Positions 8,856 through 17,516 of a stretch of DNA of 64,000 nt are shown piece by piece. The DNA is taken from the NCBI GenBank assembly GCA_030550025.1, contig JAUQQC010000008.1, forward strand, positions 72,761 through 136,760, written 5' to 3'. How positions within the stretch are numbered: the first letter of the stretch is position 1; each line of letters opens with the position of its first letter. Under the pieces are notes generated by a model. It was not told the origin of the DNA and made no database searches. It saw nothing but the letters and a program-made list of their open reading frames with translations. The translations under genes and the position numbers were made by a program. Source of the DNA: Acidobacteriota bacterium (GTDB lineage: Bacteria > Acidobacteriota > Blastocatellia > HR10).

Positions 8856-11720
8856 TCATCGGATTCGATACGAGAGGCCGATATGCACCGTTCGGCCTCG
8901 ACGATAGAACCAATAGGGATCCGATCCTTGGCGAAATCGGATCGTGCGATCGAGCATATTCTCGAGCGAGACTTTGAGCTCCATCCGCTTCGCCTCGCCC
9001 CAGAATTGTTTGGAGAAGATGAGGTCGAGCGTGGGATACCCATCTTGAACGACGTCGGCCAAGCCATAGGCGCCGACCTCGCTCAAGCGCCGCCCGATAT
9101 ATTGCGCGAGTACGCGCACGTAGGCGCTCATGCGCGGAACTTCGTATTCGATGGCGGCATTGAAGAGGTGCGTCGACTGTCCAACCAGCGGGCGCTGCAG
9201 CGAGGTGAGGACGTTCAATTGCTGCCGCCCGATCGTCACCCGCGAGTGCACGTAGGTATAGTTCCCCGACACGTGCATCCTCTGCCAGGAGGGCCCTAGG
9301 GATCCGAGACCCTGGCGAACTTCGACCTCTAAACCCGCATTGCGAGCTCCAGCTGCATTGCGGAATGAGACGATCGTCGTCTCGTTGGATGGCTCGATCA
9401 CCGGCTCGATGGGATCTCTCATCGTCTTGAAGAAGAGACTCACGGCGAGCAGCTCGGGCGGTCGAATCCACTCCCATCGCAGATCGAAATTCCGAATGCG
9501 CGTTTGCTGCAGCCCGGGATTCCCGCGCGCTGACGGTCCGCCCGTCACGTCCGTATACTCGTACGGACTCAACTCGCGAAAATGCGGGCGTGCGACCGTC
9601 TGACTCCATCCGAGACGCACGTTCATCTGAGGCGTGAGCGCGAGCACCAAGCCCAGGCTTGGGAGGACGTCTTTGACCTTCTGTCCCGCTTCCACCGGAT
9701 TCAGCGTGCGATCGAAGGGATTGAACGTCTGGACGAGTTGATCGGAATCCTCCACGCGCCCGCCCGCGATGATGCGCCATTTCTTGAACGTCAGGTCACC
9801 CATCACATATCCAGCCGAGATCTCATGCGCTGCCGCGTAGGCATCGGTCGGGCGTGTCTCCTCGAACAGCTCGAATCCATCGGGGCGAATATTCTCGAGA
9901 GCAAAAAGTCGCTCTGGCGGCAGAAAGACGTCGATCCCTCGCAAGCGCCGGGCGATAAATCGAAATCGGCGAGAGAGAAACATACGATCGCGATTGCTGT
10001 AAGAAATACCGGCCTTGAGCGCGAGCGTGAATCCACGCGCGAAGAGGAAGGTGCTCCAATCCACGGCTGGCTCTCGCAGGTTCTCGCGCATGCGGTTGAA
10101 CAACCGAAGCCCACTCTGCAATTGGCTGAAGAAGCGAAACTGCTCTCGATCCGGGTCGAATTCGTAAATGACCTCTCGCGCATCCGGCTCATCTAGGCGA
10201 GCGCGCGAATAGGTCCATCGCCACGTCAGGAGACTGTTCCCGAGATCAGGGAAGACGTGCTCCCCGGCGAGCTGTCCGGAAGCGAGCTCTTCCTCGGTGA
10301 AGCGCAGCCGGTGATTGCGAATGACGGTGAACCGACTCTCATACCACCCTTGATAAACGCGGGTGTGATCCGTGCCATCATGGGCATAGAACGATCTCAC
10401 CAACAGCTTGTGCTGCGGCGCCAACTGATACGCGAGAGAAGCCAGTCCCCCAAGGCGGGCCGTCTGAGTACTGGAGATGTACCCCTGCAGGAGATTCAGA
10501 TCCACTTCCTTCGGGATTACGTCCCGCACGCGCGCGAGCATCCCATGCCGCTGCAAGAACTCCGAGCTCGCGAAAATGCTTCGCGCGATGGGACGTCCCT
10601 CGGCGCCAAGGATATAAAAGAGGCGATCTTCGCGCTGCGTATGAAGGGTGCTGTTGAAGCTGAGACCGCCGACGACGCCCCACCGTCCCCGGCTGCCGCC
10701 TCCCGAGATATTGATCCCTTGGTTGGGAGCTGCGCGCTGATATCGAGGCTCCCAGATGTTCCGAAAAGCCCGACCAAAAGCTTGCCGCTCGGCTGGAGAG
10801 AACTGCCCGGAGACAATCGCCTGCTCGGGAATGATCGTTGGTAAACGTCGCGCTTGGCGACCGAAGCCGAGCCAATCCCATCGCCCCCCCGGATACGTCA
10901 GAAAAGGCTTCAAACTCGTTTGAGTGTTACCGCCGATGGAGTAGGCGATCTTGAGCGTCCCCGACGGGGGGAAGTCCAGCGTCCGGAGCTTCACAACTCC
11001 TCCGGAGAACTCTCCCGGTTGATCCGGAGCGAATGACTTCAGGACGCGGACCTCTTGAAGCAAGTTGGCCGGGATCAGATCCATGGGGACAACTCGACGA
11101 TCCGGCTCGCTCGTCGGCAGCAGGGCCTCCCCGAGCATCGTCTGACTGTAGCGTTCCCCCAAGCCGCGCACGTAGACGTACTTGTTCTGCACCACGGACA
11201 GACCGACCAAGCGCGAGAGCACCGAGGCCGCGTCGGATTTCACATCGCGCACCATCTCCGACACGCTGAGAGCATCGCTCACAACGGCCGCTGCCTTCCG
11301 CTCCTCTAACAAAGCGAGACGCGCGTCTCCATCCCCTGCCCGAACTTCCACCTCTCCCAGCTTCAGATCGGTCGGACTCAAAGCGATCTCAATCACGGTC
11401 ACAGCTCCTGCTCGCACTGCAACACCGTGGAGGACCTCCTCTCTATACCCCTCGCGTAAGATGCGCAACTCATACGTTCCCGGCGGAAGCGAGAGATGGA
11501 AAGTTCCCTCCGCGTCCGTCCGAACCTCCACTGGTGTGCCGACCACACTGAGGATGGCTTCCCGCAGCGGCCGATTCGTCGCTAGGTCTATGACGATCCC
11601 TGAGATCGTTCCTTTGAACTCCTGCCCTCTTCCCCCAGACGATCCGATCTCTTGAGCCATGACCCGGATCGGGGAGATGATCGCCCCGATGGTGAGCGCG
11701 ATCGGCATCATCCTCCTCAT
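8856..11720 (-). CDS. TonB-dependent outer-membrane receptor with N-terminal carboxypeptidase-regulatory-like domain
   Basis: About 954 aa. The start is ATG 11720 behind AAGGAGGTGGGATC (11721-11734), not the upstream in-frame codon. Order of domains: signal peptide (near PIRVMAQ), a CarboxypepD-reg-like beta-sandwich (GTISGIVIDLATNRPL ... GTYELRILREGY), a plug domain (SDAASVLSRLVGLSVVQ ... VYVRGLGERYSQ ... GEFSGGVVKLRT), then a 22-strand-type barrel rich in aromatic residues. The C-terminus is HIGLSYRIR, ending in Arg rather than the common Phe. Such receptors import siderophores, glycans or peptides using TonB energy; nothing here fixes the ligand. Confidence 0.9.
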   Translation of the reverse strand: MRRMMPIALTIGAIISPIRVMAQEIGSSGGRGQEFKGTISGIVIDLATNRPLREAILSVVGTPVEVRTDAEGTFHLSLPPGTYELRILREGYREEVLHGVAVRAGAVTVIEIALSPTDLKLGEVEVRAGDGDARLALLEERKAAAVVSDALSVSEMVRDVKSDAASVLSRLVGLSVVQNKYVYVRGLGERYSQTMLGEALLPTSEPDRRVVPMDLIPANLLQEVRVLKSFAPDQPGEFSGGVVKLRTLDFPPSGTLKIAYSIGGNTQTSLKPFLTYPGGRWDWLGFGRQARRLPTIIPEQAIVSGQFSPAERQAFGRAFRNIWEPRYQRAAPNQGINISGGGSRGRWGVVGGLSFNSTLHTQREDRLFYILGAEGRPIARSIFASSEFLQRHGMLARVRDVIPKEVDLNLLQGYISSTQTARLGGLASLAYQLAPQHKLLVRSFYAHDGTDHTRVYQGWYESRFTVIRNHRLRFTEEELASGQLAGEHVFPDLGNSLLTWRWTYSRARLDEPDAREVIYEFDPDREQFRFFSQLQSGLRLFNRMRENLREPAVDWSTFLFARGFTLALKAGISYSNRDRMFLSRRFRFIARRLRGIDVFLPPERLFALENIRPDGFELFEETRPTDAYAAAHEISAGYVMGDLTFKKWRIIAGGRVEDSDQLVQTFNPFDRTLNPVEAGQKVKDVLPSLGLVLALTPQMNVRLGWSQTVARPHFRELSPYEYTDVTGGPSARGNPGLQQTRIRNFDLRWEWIRPPELLAVSLFFKTMRDPIEPVIEPSNETTIVSFRNAAGARNAGLEVEVRQGLGSLGPSWQRMHVSGNYTYVHSRVTIGRQQLNVLTSLQRPLVGQSTHLFNAAIEYEVPRMSAYVRVLAQYIGRRLSEVGAYGLADVVQDGYPTLDLIFSKQFWGEAKRMELKVSLENMLDRTIRFRQGSDPYWFYRRGRTVHIGLSYRIR

Positions 11721-11815
11721 GATCCCACCTCCTTGCGACTTCATAACGCGGGAGAGAATACCAGATCGAGATCAATTCCCCGTTAGGGCCACGTTAAGTC
11801 TCTGTGAATTTTCAA

Positions 11816-11985
11816 TGGGCTGACAACGGGAAGCGGCGGAAGCTACTGCGCGATCCCAAGGTGAGCCGGATTGTAATGGAGCAGCGGGATCGGCTGGCCC
11901 GGTTCAGGTTCGAGGCAGCCTGAGCGGGCAAGCGCATCGTCGTGGAAGGCGGCGCTGAATCTGCGGTTTTACGGTCTGGCCGTCC
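11816..11985 (+). pseudogene. Remnant of an IS607-type serine recombinase (TnpA)
   Basis: Frame 11816-11923 reads NGKRRKLLRDPKVSRIVMEQ, then RDRLARFRFEAA and a stop. This matches the IS607 resolvase core where the family has a VEHRDRLARFG-like motif. After a frame change, KRIVVEGG (near 11930-11955) and LRFYG (near 11960) resemble later blocks of the same family, with the sequence between them lost. No catalytic N-terminus remains, so the element is dead. Confidence 0.5.
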
Positions 11986-12322
11986 GAGACGGCCCTACTG
12001 GGAGGGAGCACTCCAAACGATCCAGAGGAGCATGTGGGGACCCAGTACGCCTGTGAAGACGCTGTTAGTGGCAAAACGGACCTACATGGTTTGGCCTACG
12101 AGTCATGAGTCGTTGAGGCAGGAAGTGGCACGTCGTCCAAAGGGTGATGAGCCAGAGAACAGGAGCACGCGAGGATAAGGAACCGCTCTCTGTCGGTTCA
12201 GGAGAAGCGGCGCGTGATGTCTCGTCCACTCCGTAAGCGGAACTCGTTGAACACCGCTCCGGACCGCGCGGTGTGAGAGGACTTACATGTCTAGAAGACC
12301 GCTTTCGGATCGCGCGAGGTAG
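11986..12322. other. Gene-free stretch after the recombinase remnant
   Basis: Short, interrupted frames only. It may be further eroded IS607-type DNA (the accompanying tnpB would be expected here), but I cannot identify any tnpB motif. Confidence 0.35.
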
Positions 12323-13765
12323 CTATGGGCACGACCGGGCGAACGGATCCAGTTGCACCACGGCTCGCCTTGCTCTGAGGCGTGCGAGGTTCCATCCACG
12401 CCAGTCTTCGGACGACTTCCGGTACCGGTTGATCAACGACTTGGCCAACGTGCAACGGTCCCCCGGAGCCACATCCTCCAGGCGGGATACTAACGTCGGT
12501 ACAGCGTCGGCTCCTAGTCGCGCCAAGTACGCTATGTCCGCAGCCCGACGCTCTTGATGGGACAGGTGGTAGCGCGCGATCAGAGCAGCTGGGTTGGCGA
12601 GATTGAGTGCTGCCAGTATAACCATGGCGGCCACGATCGTCCCGTATGCAGCTCCAGCAGGCCGACCTCGTAAAACCGTCGCCACGAAGATGGCGATCGT
12701 GGCGGCGATCCACAAGAGAACGGCGGCACCGTATAGACGATCCTCAGTGAGCCCGTACGCGCGCACGTAGAGACCGAGTCTCCAAAGCGCCGAGGCTAGG
12801 ACCAAGGTCGTGAGCCCAAGCTGTATGGACATGAGGGCGTGGAGCACTGCGGCCCGCCGAGTTGATGGACTGACGACGAACGGAGCCACATACACGAGGG
12901 GGAGCGAGAGTCCTGCCGCGAGCACGATTTGAAAAAAGCCACGACGCGCATACTCGGCGTACGTCAAACCGGTTTGGTTCCGGATGAAGGCCTCGCCCCC
13001 AAACAAGCTTCCCGCCTGCACGGCCACGAAGAAGGCGAAGACAAGCGCCGTGGCGCCAAGGACGGTGATCACCTGAGTGCCGCCCAACCTCACCGCAGGT
13101 GGCGCCGGGAACCTCAGGGGACGAGATCCCATGTGAGTCCAAAGGTATCCAGCTGCCGCCCAAGTCAGCACCGCTATGAGGAGGGAGTGCGAAAGGAGGC
13201 GTTCGAGTTCGACACCAATGAGCGAACTCACCACTCTGCCGAATAACGGGTCGGCCGATGCGAACAAAGCGCCAAATCCCAGGACAAAGGGGATCGACAG
13301 GAGAAGGCCAAGCCCCACGGCCACCGCGCGTCGCGTCGTGAGGGGCCCAAGGCTTCTGATCAAATCGGCACCGCCAGTTGCCGTGCGCCACGCCGTGCCG
13401 AGGGCAGCGGCCACCAACTCTAGCACTCCGGCTTGACGCAGGCCGGCGTGACCACCTGGGATTAAGGGAAGGCAGGCGAGGCTCAAGGCGGCCAACAGAT
13501 CGACCACAAGCAGCAACTCAGCATCGCGCACAGCCCACATGGCGGCGAAGAACACTGCCGCACCCCAAGGCCACCGAGCACCTTGGCTTCGCGGCTTCAG
13601 GCCGGGAGTCGGCCGCAGGGAGCAGACAAACGCGACGAGAGCCATGGCTGTCAACCCTAGTGCTACGTTGAGCCCCCACAACGGGGCGCGAAGCAGATAA
13701 TCGCCCAGGAGTCCAAGAGCGAGGGCGGTCAGGAGCAAAAGCCAAGCTGCGCGGTTTTCAGACAT
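12323..13765 (-). CDS. Polytopic membrane protein, DUF4173-like
   Basis: About 480 aa with around ten or more hydrophobic segments. The block GGEAFIRNQTGLTYAEYARR followed by GFFQ is the hallmark that I associate with DUF4153/DUF4173 proteins; function is unknown. The C-terminal 70 residues after the last membrane span are soluble. Two in-frame ATGs (13765 and 13798) lie in the two copies of a 33-bp tandem repeat, so the start may have been duplicated; I chose the inner one. No Shine-Dalgarno precedes either. Next to the IS607 remnant, it looks like part of an accessory insertion. Confidence 0.7.
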   Translation of the reverse strand: MSENRAAWLLLLTALALGLLGDYLLRAPLWGLNVALGLTAMALVAFVCSLRPTPGLKPRSQGARWPWGAAVFFAAMWAVRDAELLLVVDLLAALSLACLPLIPGGHAGLRQAGVLELVAAALGTAWRTATGGADLIRSLGPLTTRRAVAVGLGLLLSIPFVLGFGALFASADPLFGRVVSSLIGVELERLLSHSLLIAVLTWAAAGYLWTHMGSRPLRFPAPPAVRLGGTQVITVLGATALVFAFFVAVQAGSLFGGEAFIRNQTGLTYAEYARRGFFQIVLAAGLSLPLVYVAPFVVSPSTRRAAVLHALMSIQLGLTTLVLASALWRLGLYVRAYGLTEDRLYGAAVLLWIAATIAIFVATVLRGRPAGAAYGTIVAAMVILAALNLANPAALIARYHLSHQERRAADIAYLARLGADAVPTLVSRLEDVAPGDRCTLAKSLINRYRKSSEDWRGWNLARLRARRAVVQLDPFARSCP

Positions 13766-13811
13766 ACGTGTGCAAAGTGCTGCGCGGTTTTCAGACATAC
13801 GTGTGCAAAGT
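13746..13811. repeat. Two perfect tandem copies of a 33-bp unit over a start codon
   Basis: Copies at 13746-13778 and 13779-13811 are identical. Each carries, on the minus strand, an ATG and the first six codons (MSENRA) of the membrane-protein gene. Because 33 is divisible by 3 the frame is kept. Confidence 0.9.
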
Positions 13812-13967
13812 AAGGAGCCTTGTGGTGTAAAGTCAAGAACGCGGAGGAGACCATCCAATAAGCCGCCCCCTTCAGGGACCGAATCTGTCGTCTTAATCAG
13901 GCGCCTCCATGGCTTGCTCTATCGGCCAGGCGCCTACTTCACAGGCCTCTCGCGAAGGCCCGCGCGC

Positions 13968-15374
13968 TCAATCGGATCTCCCTGAGGAAGCAATGGCGCT
14001 TAAGGCTTGGAGAATGCTCCGTTCCTCATCAGGGGAGACCGTGCGCAGATCAAAGAGAAGCTCGTCCTCCTCAATGCGCGCGATGATCGGTGGCTCTCCC
14101 GTGCGAAGACGAGCTTCCAGCTCATGCGTGGGCAGGCGTTCGTGCCGCAAGGCGATGAGCGTCGTTCGCAGACCGACTTCCGGGGCAGCCCCCCCGCCGG
14201 TGACTGAGGCGCTGTCTTTCAACCGAACATGAAACTCTTCGCCACATATTCGCCGAAGTCGCCTCGCGAAAGCCCGAGCGCGACGCCGCAACTGCTCCGG
14301 CGTCAGGGCGATCATCCGAAGAACTGGAATCTCCTCAAAGCGTCCAGCCAGATACGCCCGCAAGGTCGCTTCCAAGGCCGCGAGTGTGAGCTTATCCGGC
14401 CGGACGACGCGCATCAGTGGATTTCGGGCCAAACGCTCGATGATCGCCGCGCGTCCCACGATGATCCCCGCTTGCGGCCCGCCGAGCAATTTATCGCCGC
14501 TGAAGGAGCAAACATCCACCCCCTCGGCCAGCGAGTGCGCGACGGTTGGCTCATCGGGAATCTCCCACGGTCGTAAATCCACGAAGCACCCACTCCCCAG
14601 ATCCTCGTAACAGGGCAAGCCATGCCGATGAGCCAGGGCAGCGAGGTCTCGAAGAGGCGGTCGCTCGGTGAATCCGATGATGCGGAAATTGCTCCAATGC
14701 GCGCGCAGGATGAGTCGCGTGCGTTCGGTGATGGCGCGTTCGTAATCCTCCAGGCGCGTGCGGTTCGTTGTCCCAACCTCACGGAGGATCGCTCCGGACT
14801 TCGCCATAATCTCCGGCAGGCGAAATGCTCCCCCGATCTCGATCAACTCGCCCCGCGAGACGAGGACCTCCCCTCCCTCGGCCAGCGTATTGAGTACCAA
14901 CAGCACAGCTGCCGCGTTGTTGTTGACGATGAGGGCAGCCTCCACATCGAGGAGACGGCGCAGCACATCCTGACAGTGCACTTCGCGCCGTCCGCGTTCC
15001 CCCCGCGTGAGATCGTATTCGAGGTTTGAGTACCCTGCTCCGATGCGTTCGATGGCGCGAAGCGCTGCTGCCGAGAGCGGCGCGCGCCCCAGATTCGTAT
15101 GGAGGATGACCCCCGTCGCGTTGATCACCCGCCGCAACGAGGGACGCTCGAAGGCCTCCAGGCGCGCGCGCAACCGACGCTCGATCTCACGCGGCACGTC
15201 CTCCCGCGCCACGGCGAGGTACCCAGCGCGAAGCTCTCGTCGCAGCTCATCGGTGACGGCGCGCACTTCGCGCACGACGGCCGCTCGCCCGAATCGCTCG
15301 ACCCACGCTGCGATCGAGGTCCAGCGCAAGATGGATTCCACAGAAGGAATCGCGCGCAACCGTTCGACGACCAT
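13968..15374 (-). CDS. selA: L-seryl-tRNA(Sec) selenium transferase SelA
   Basis: About 468 aa, from ATG 15374 behind GGAGGAGG. SelA is a PLP enzyme that converts Ser-tRNA(Sec) to Sec-tRNA(Sec). Visible are the N-terminal tRNA-binding region (LRAIPSVESILRW), RRVINATGVILHTNLGRAPL, a Gly/Asn-rich cofactor region (VNNNAAAVLLVLNTLA) and the PLP-lysine motif SFSGDKLLGGPQAG. Length and motif order match the family. No selB, selD or selC is visible nearby, which is unusual since selA and selB are often adjacent. A SelA-like paralogue with another role cannot be excluded. Confidence 0.9.
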   Translation of the reverse strand: MVVERLRAIPSVESILRWTSIAAWVERFGRAAVVREVRAVTDELRRELRAGYLAVAREDVPREIERRLRARLEAFERPSLRRVINATGVILHTNLGRAPLSAAALRAIERIGAGYSNLEYDLTRGERGRREVHCQDVLRRLLDVEAALIVNNNAAAVLLVLNTLAEGGEVLVSRGELIEIGGAFRLPEIMAKSGAILREVGTTNRTRLEDYERAITERTRLILRAHWSNFRIIGFTERPPLRDLAALAHRHGLPCYEDLGSGCFVDLRPWEIPDEPTVAHSLAEGVDVCSFSGDKLLGGPQAGIIVGRAAIIERLARNPLMRVVRPDKLTLAALEATLRAYLAGRFEEIPVLRMIALTPEQLRRRARAFARRLRRICGEEFHVRLKDSASVTGGGAAPEVGLRTTLIALRHERLPTHELEARLRTGEPPIIARIEEDELLFDLRTVSPDEERSILQALSAIASSGRSD

Positions 15375-15464
15375 CTCGCCTCCTCCTCCGATCACCCGCC
15401 CTTGCGCGGACCGTCCGTTTGCCCGACAGGCATGCGCTCCCCAGGATTGGGCTGTCGGTCGGGT

Positions 15465-16211
15465 CTATTGCCCCTTCGCGCCGACGCGCGGTGGTTCTCC
15501 AACTTGAATGCGCACGAGAAATTCACCGCTGTTGTCTTCAAGCGTACCCTCATTGACCATTAAGAAAAGCCGACCACTCCGATGCGCGATGATCTCCGCG
15601 GCCGGACCGATGAAGATGAACTCATCATTGTCATCCCCAATGACGGCGATCACGCCACCGCTCGGATGATGCGGCATCAATCTATTCGGATCCTCTCGCT
15701 CGACGCCCTCGGGTCCGACCTCCTGTGTCGCCGAGACGCGGATACGTCCGCTGACAGCGAGCCGCAACTTCTGCCCCTTGACGAGATCAATCCCCGTATC
15801 GGTCCACTCCTGATTGGCTGGGACCTTGACGGTGTGCTCCACATATCTCGGTAGCGCGACGGCCGGCGTGGGCGCTGAGGTGACCGGCGCCGGCTCCTGA
15901 GCCGGACGCGCGCTCGGCGTCGCTTCCGACGCGCGCGGCGACTCCGCACGGGCTTCCGCGCCGCCGAAGTCTATGCTCTCCACATCAACGACATGAAGGA
16001 TCGCTCGGCTCTGCGTCCCGGCGAGGATCACAGTGAACTCGCCGTTCTCGAATCGAATGACGCGCCCACGCAGAACGGACCCGTTACGCAACCGCACGGT
16101 GTGAGGCTCCTGAGCCGCCGAGCGATCCTGCATCGCCGTGCCGAAGGTGATGCTCAACAGCCCGGCTATCCCGATCGTCACGCTCCCAATAGCGAGCGAT
16201 GCGCGTCTCAT
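15465..16211 (-). CDS. Secreted protein with a PA-IL/LecA-like domain
   Basis: About 248 aa, from ATG 16211 after GGGGGAGA. A signal peptide or anchor (LAIGSVTIGIAGLLSITFG) is followed by a small domain (VRLRNGSVLRGRVIRFENGEF), a Pro/Ala-rich linker, and a C-terminal domain near residues 125-240. That domain contains VPANQEWTDTGIDLVKGQKL, then GPEG, IGDDNDEFIFIG and LFLMVNEGTLEDNSGEF. The last blocks follow the LecA-type sugar-binding fold (water-displacement residues plus an NDG/DN calcium-like tail). Likely an exported or periplasmic carbohydrate-binding protein; ligand unknown. Confidence 0.65.
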   Translation of the reverse strand: MRRASLAIGSVTIGIAGLLSITFGTAMQDRSAAQEPHTVRLRNGSVLRGRVIRFENGEFTVILAGTQSRAILHVVDVESIDFGGAEARAESPRASEATPSARPAQEPAPVTSAPTPAVALPRYVEHTVKVPANQEWTDTGIDLVKGQKLRLAVSGRIRVSATQEVGPEGVEREDPNRLMPHHPSGGVIAVIGDDNDEFIFIGPAAEIIAHRSGRLFLMVNEGTLEDNSGEFLVRIQVGEPPRVGAKGQ

Positions 16212-16290
16212 CTTCTCCCCCCTTCGCGGCACATGCCGGTTCGCGAACACTGCATCTCTCGAACCGACCTGAACAGTGGCCGCCACGCCC

Positions 16291-16911
16291 CTATAGAGCG
16301 GACAGCACTTCGACATATTCCTGCGCCCGCGCCGTGATGTCCGGCGCGCCCACGAGATCGGCGATCACCGCGACAGCATCCGCTCCAGCCGCGATGACCT
16401 GCGGCGCCGTCTCCAACGTGATGCCCCCGATGGCCACCAGTGGTTTCCGAATCCGCGCTCGAACAGCTCGAACCATCTCAATGCCCACGACCGGATCCGG
16501 CTTCTCCTTCGTTCGCGTGGGGAAGACCGGACCAATGGCGATGTAATCCACCGGCAAGGCGTCCGCCTCAAGCGCTTGCTCCAGCGAATGCGTCGAGAAT
16601 CCAATGAGACGACCTGGACCGAGGAGCTTCCGCGCGTTCTCCGGCGGGAGGTCCTCCTGTCCCAGGTGCACGCCATCAGCTCCAACCGCCAGGGCGATGT
16701 CCGCGCGATCGTTGATGAGCAACGTGACGCCGAGCTCGCGCGCGACGGCCATGGCCTCTCGAGCTTGGAAGTAAAAGTCCCGCGGCGATGCCTCCTTCTC
16801 CCGCAGTTGGATGAGGCGAATCCCTCCGGCGGCCAATCGGCGCACTTGCTCGGCGTGCGAGAGCCCAGTCAGCCGACGATCCGTGATGGCGTATACGCGC
16901 GGAAGCCGCAT
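16291..16911 (-). CDS. thiE: Thiamine-phosphate synthase
   Basis: About 206 aa, from ATG 16911. ThiE joins the pyrimidine and thiazole halves of thiamine. It is a TIM barrel with the family motifs YAITDRR at the start, IQLREKEA, LLINDRADIAL, GVHLGQEDLP, DYIAIGPVFPTRTK and VAIGGIT. The open frame runs further upstream (to 17076) but that part is the antisense of the preceding gene. It starts 5 nt after the stop of that gene, so it belongs to the uvrB-aroC operon tail. Confidence 0.93.
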   Translation of the reverse strand: MRLPRVYAITDRRLTGLSHAEQVRRLAAGGIRLIQLREKEASPRDFYFQAREAMAVARELGVTLLINDRADIALAVGADGVHLGQEDLPPENARKLLGPGRLIGFSTHSLEQALEADALPVDYIAIGPVFPTRTKEKPDPVVGIEMVRAVRARIRKPLVAIGGITLETAPQVIAAGADAVAVIADLVGAPDITARAQEYVEVLSAL

Positions 16912-16916
16912 CGCCC

Positions 16917-17516
16917 TCACCCCCCGTCTCGCACACTGTGCGACGCGCTCGGACCCACGTTCGCGACGACATCCCCCTCCGCCGCCGCTTGCGCGCGCAG
17001 CGCGCACTCTCCGCGCAAGACGCGCCGCGCCCCCTGTCGCGCGAGGGCGTGTGCGATGAACCGATACGCGTTCCACGCGAAGAAGACATTTGGCCCTGGC
17101 AAGACGGCCATCGCCGCCGTCACCGGCAGAAGGAGTGCATTGAGCGCCATCCCGCGCGCATGTGCGCGCGACCGACGCCGGAGGAAGCGCAGGAACCGAC
17201 GCCGCACGAGCGCCGCCGAGAGCGACTCCGGATACACCAGCACCACTTCCGTCGCCGTGCGCATCCGTCGCAACAAAGATTCGCTCGGATCAACGCGCGC
17301 TTCGAGCCGGCGAAGGCCTTCCCGAATCCATCGCATTCGCTCCGTCGCCTCAATCGCGCGACGCGCATGATGATACTCGGCCAAGAGCCGCTGCCAGAGC
17401 CGCGCGAACATCCCGCTCGAACCGAACGAGGGTTCAAGATGCGCCTCCGCCTCGTCTTCCGGCTCGGCTTGGAAGCTCCAACGATTTCCCGGACCGATCA
17501 CCAACCGAACCCTCAT
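16917..17516 (-). CDS. Protein resembling mitochondrial K+/H+-exchange-related proteins
   Basis: A 199-aa protein; its ATG overlaps the stop of the ABC transporter gene (ATGA), so translation is coupled. A basic helical N-terminal two thirds precedes a hydrophobic segment, ALNALLLPVTAAMAVLPGPN, then VFFAWNAYRFIAH. The PGPNVFFxWNxYRxxxH pattern recalls the Mit-KHE1 family (Pfam PF10173) from memory. That assignment is inference. The bacterial function is unknown. Confidence 0.5.
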   Translation of the reverse strand: MRVRLVIGPGNRWSFQAEPEDEAEAHLEPSFGSSGMFARLWQRLLAEYHHARRAIEATERMRWIREGLRRLEARVDPSESLLRRMRTATEVVLVYPESLSAALVRRRFLRFLRRRSRAHARGMALNALLLPVTAAMAVLPGPNVFFAWNAYRFIAHALARQGARRVLRGECALRAQAAAEGDVVANVGPSASHSVRDGG

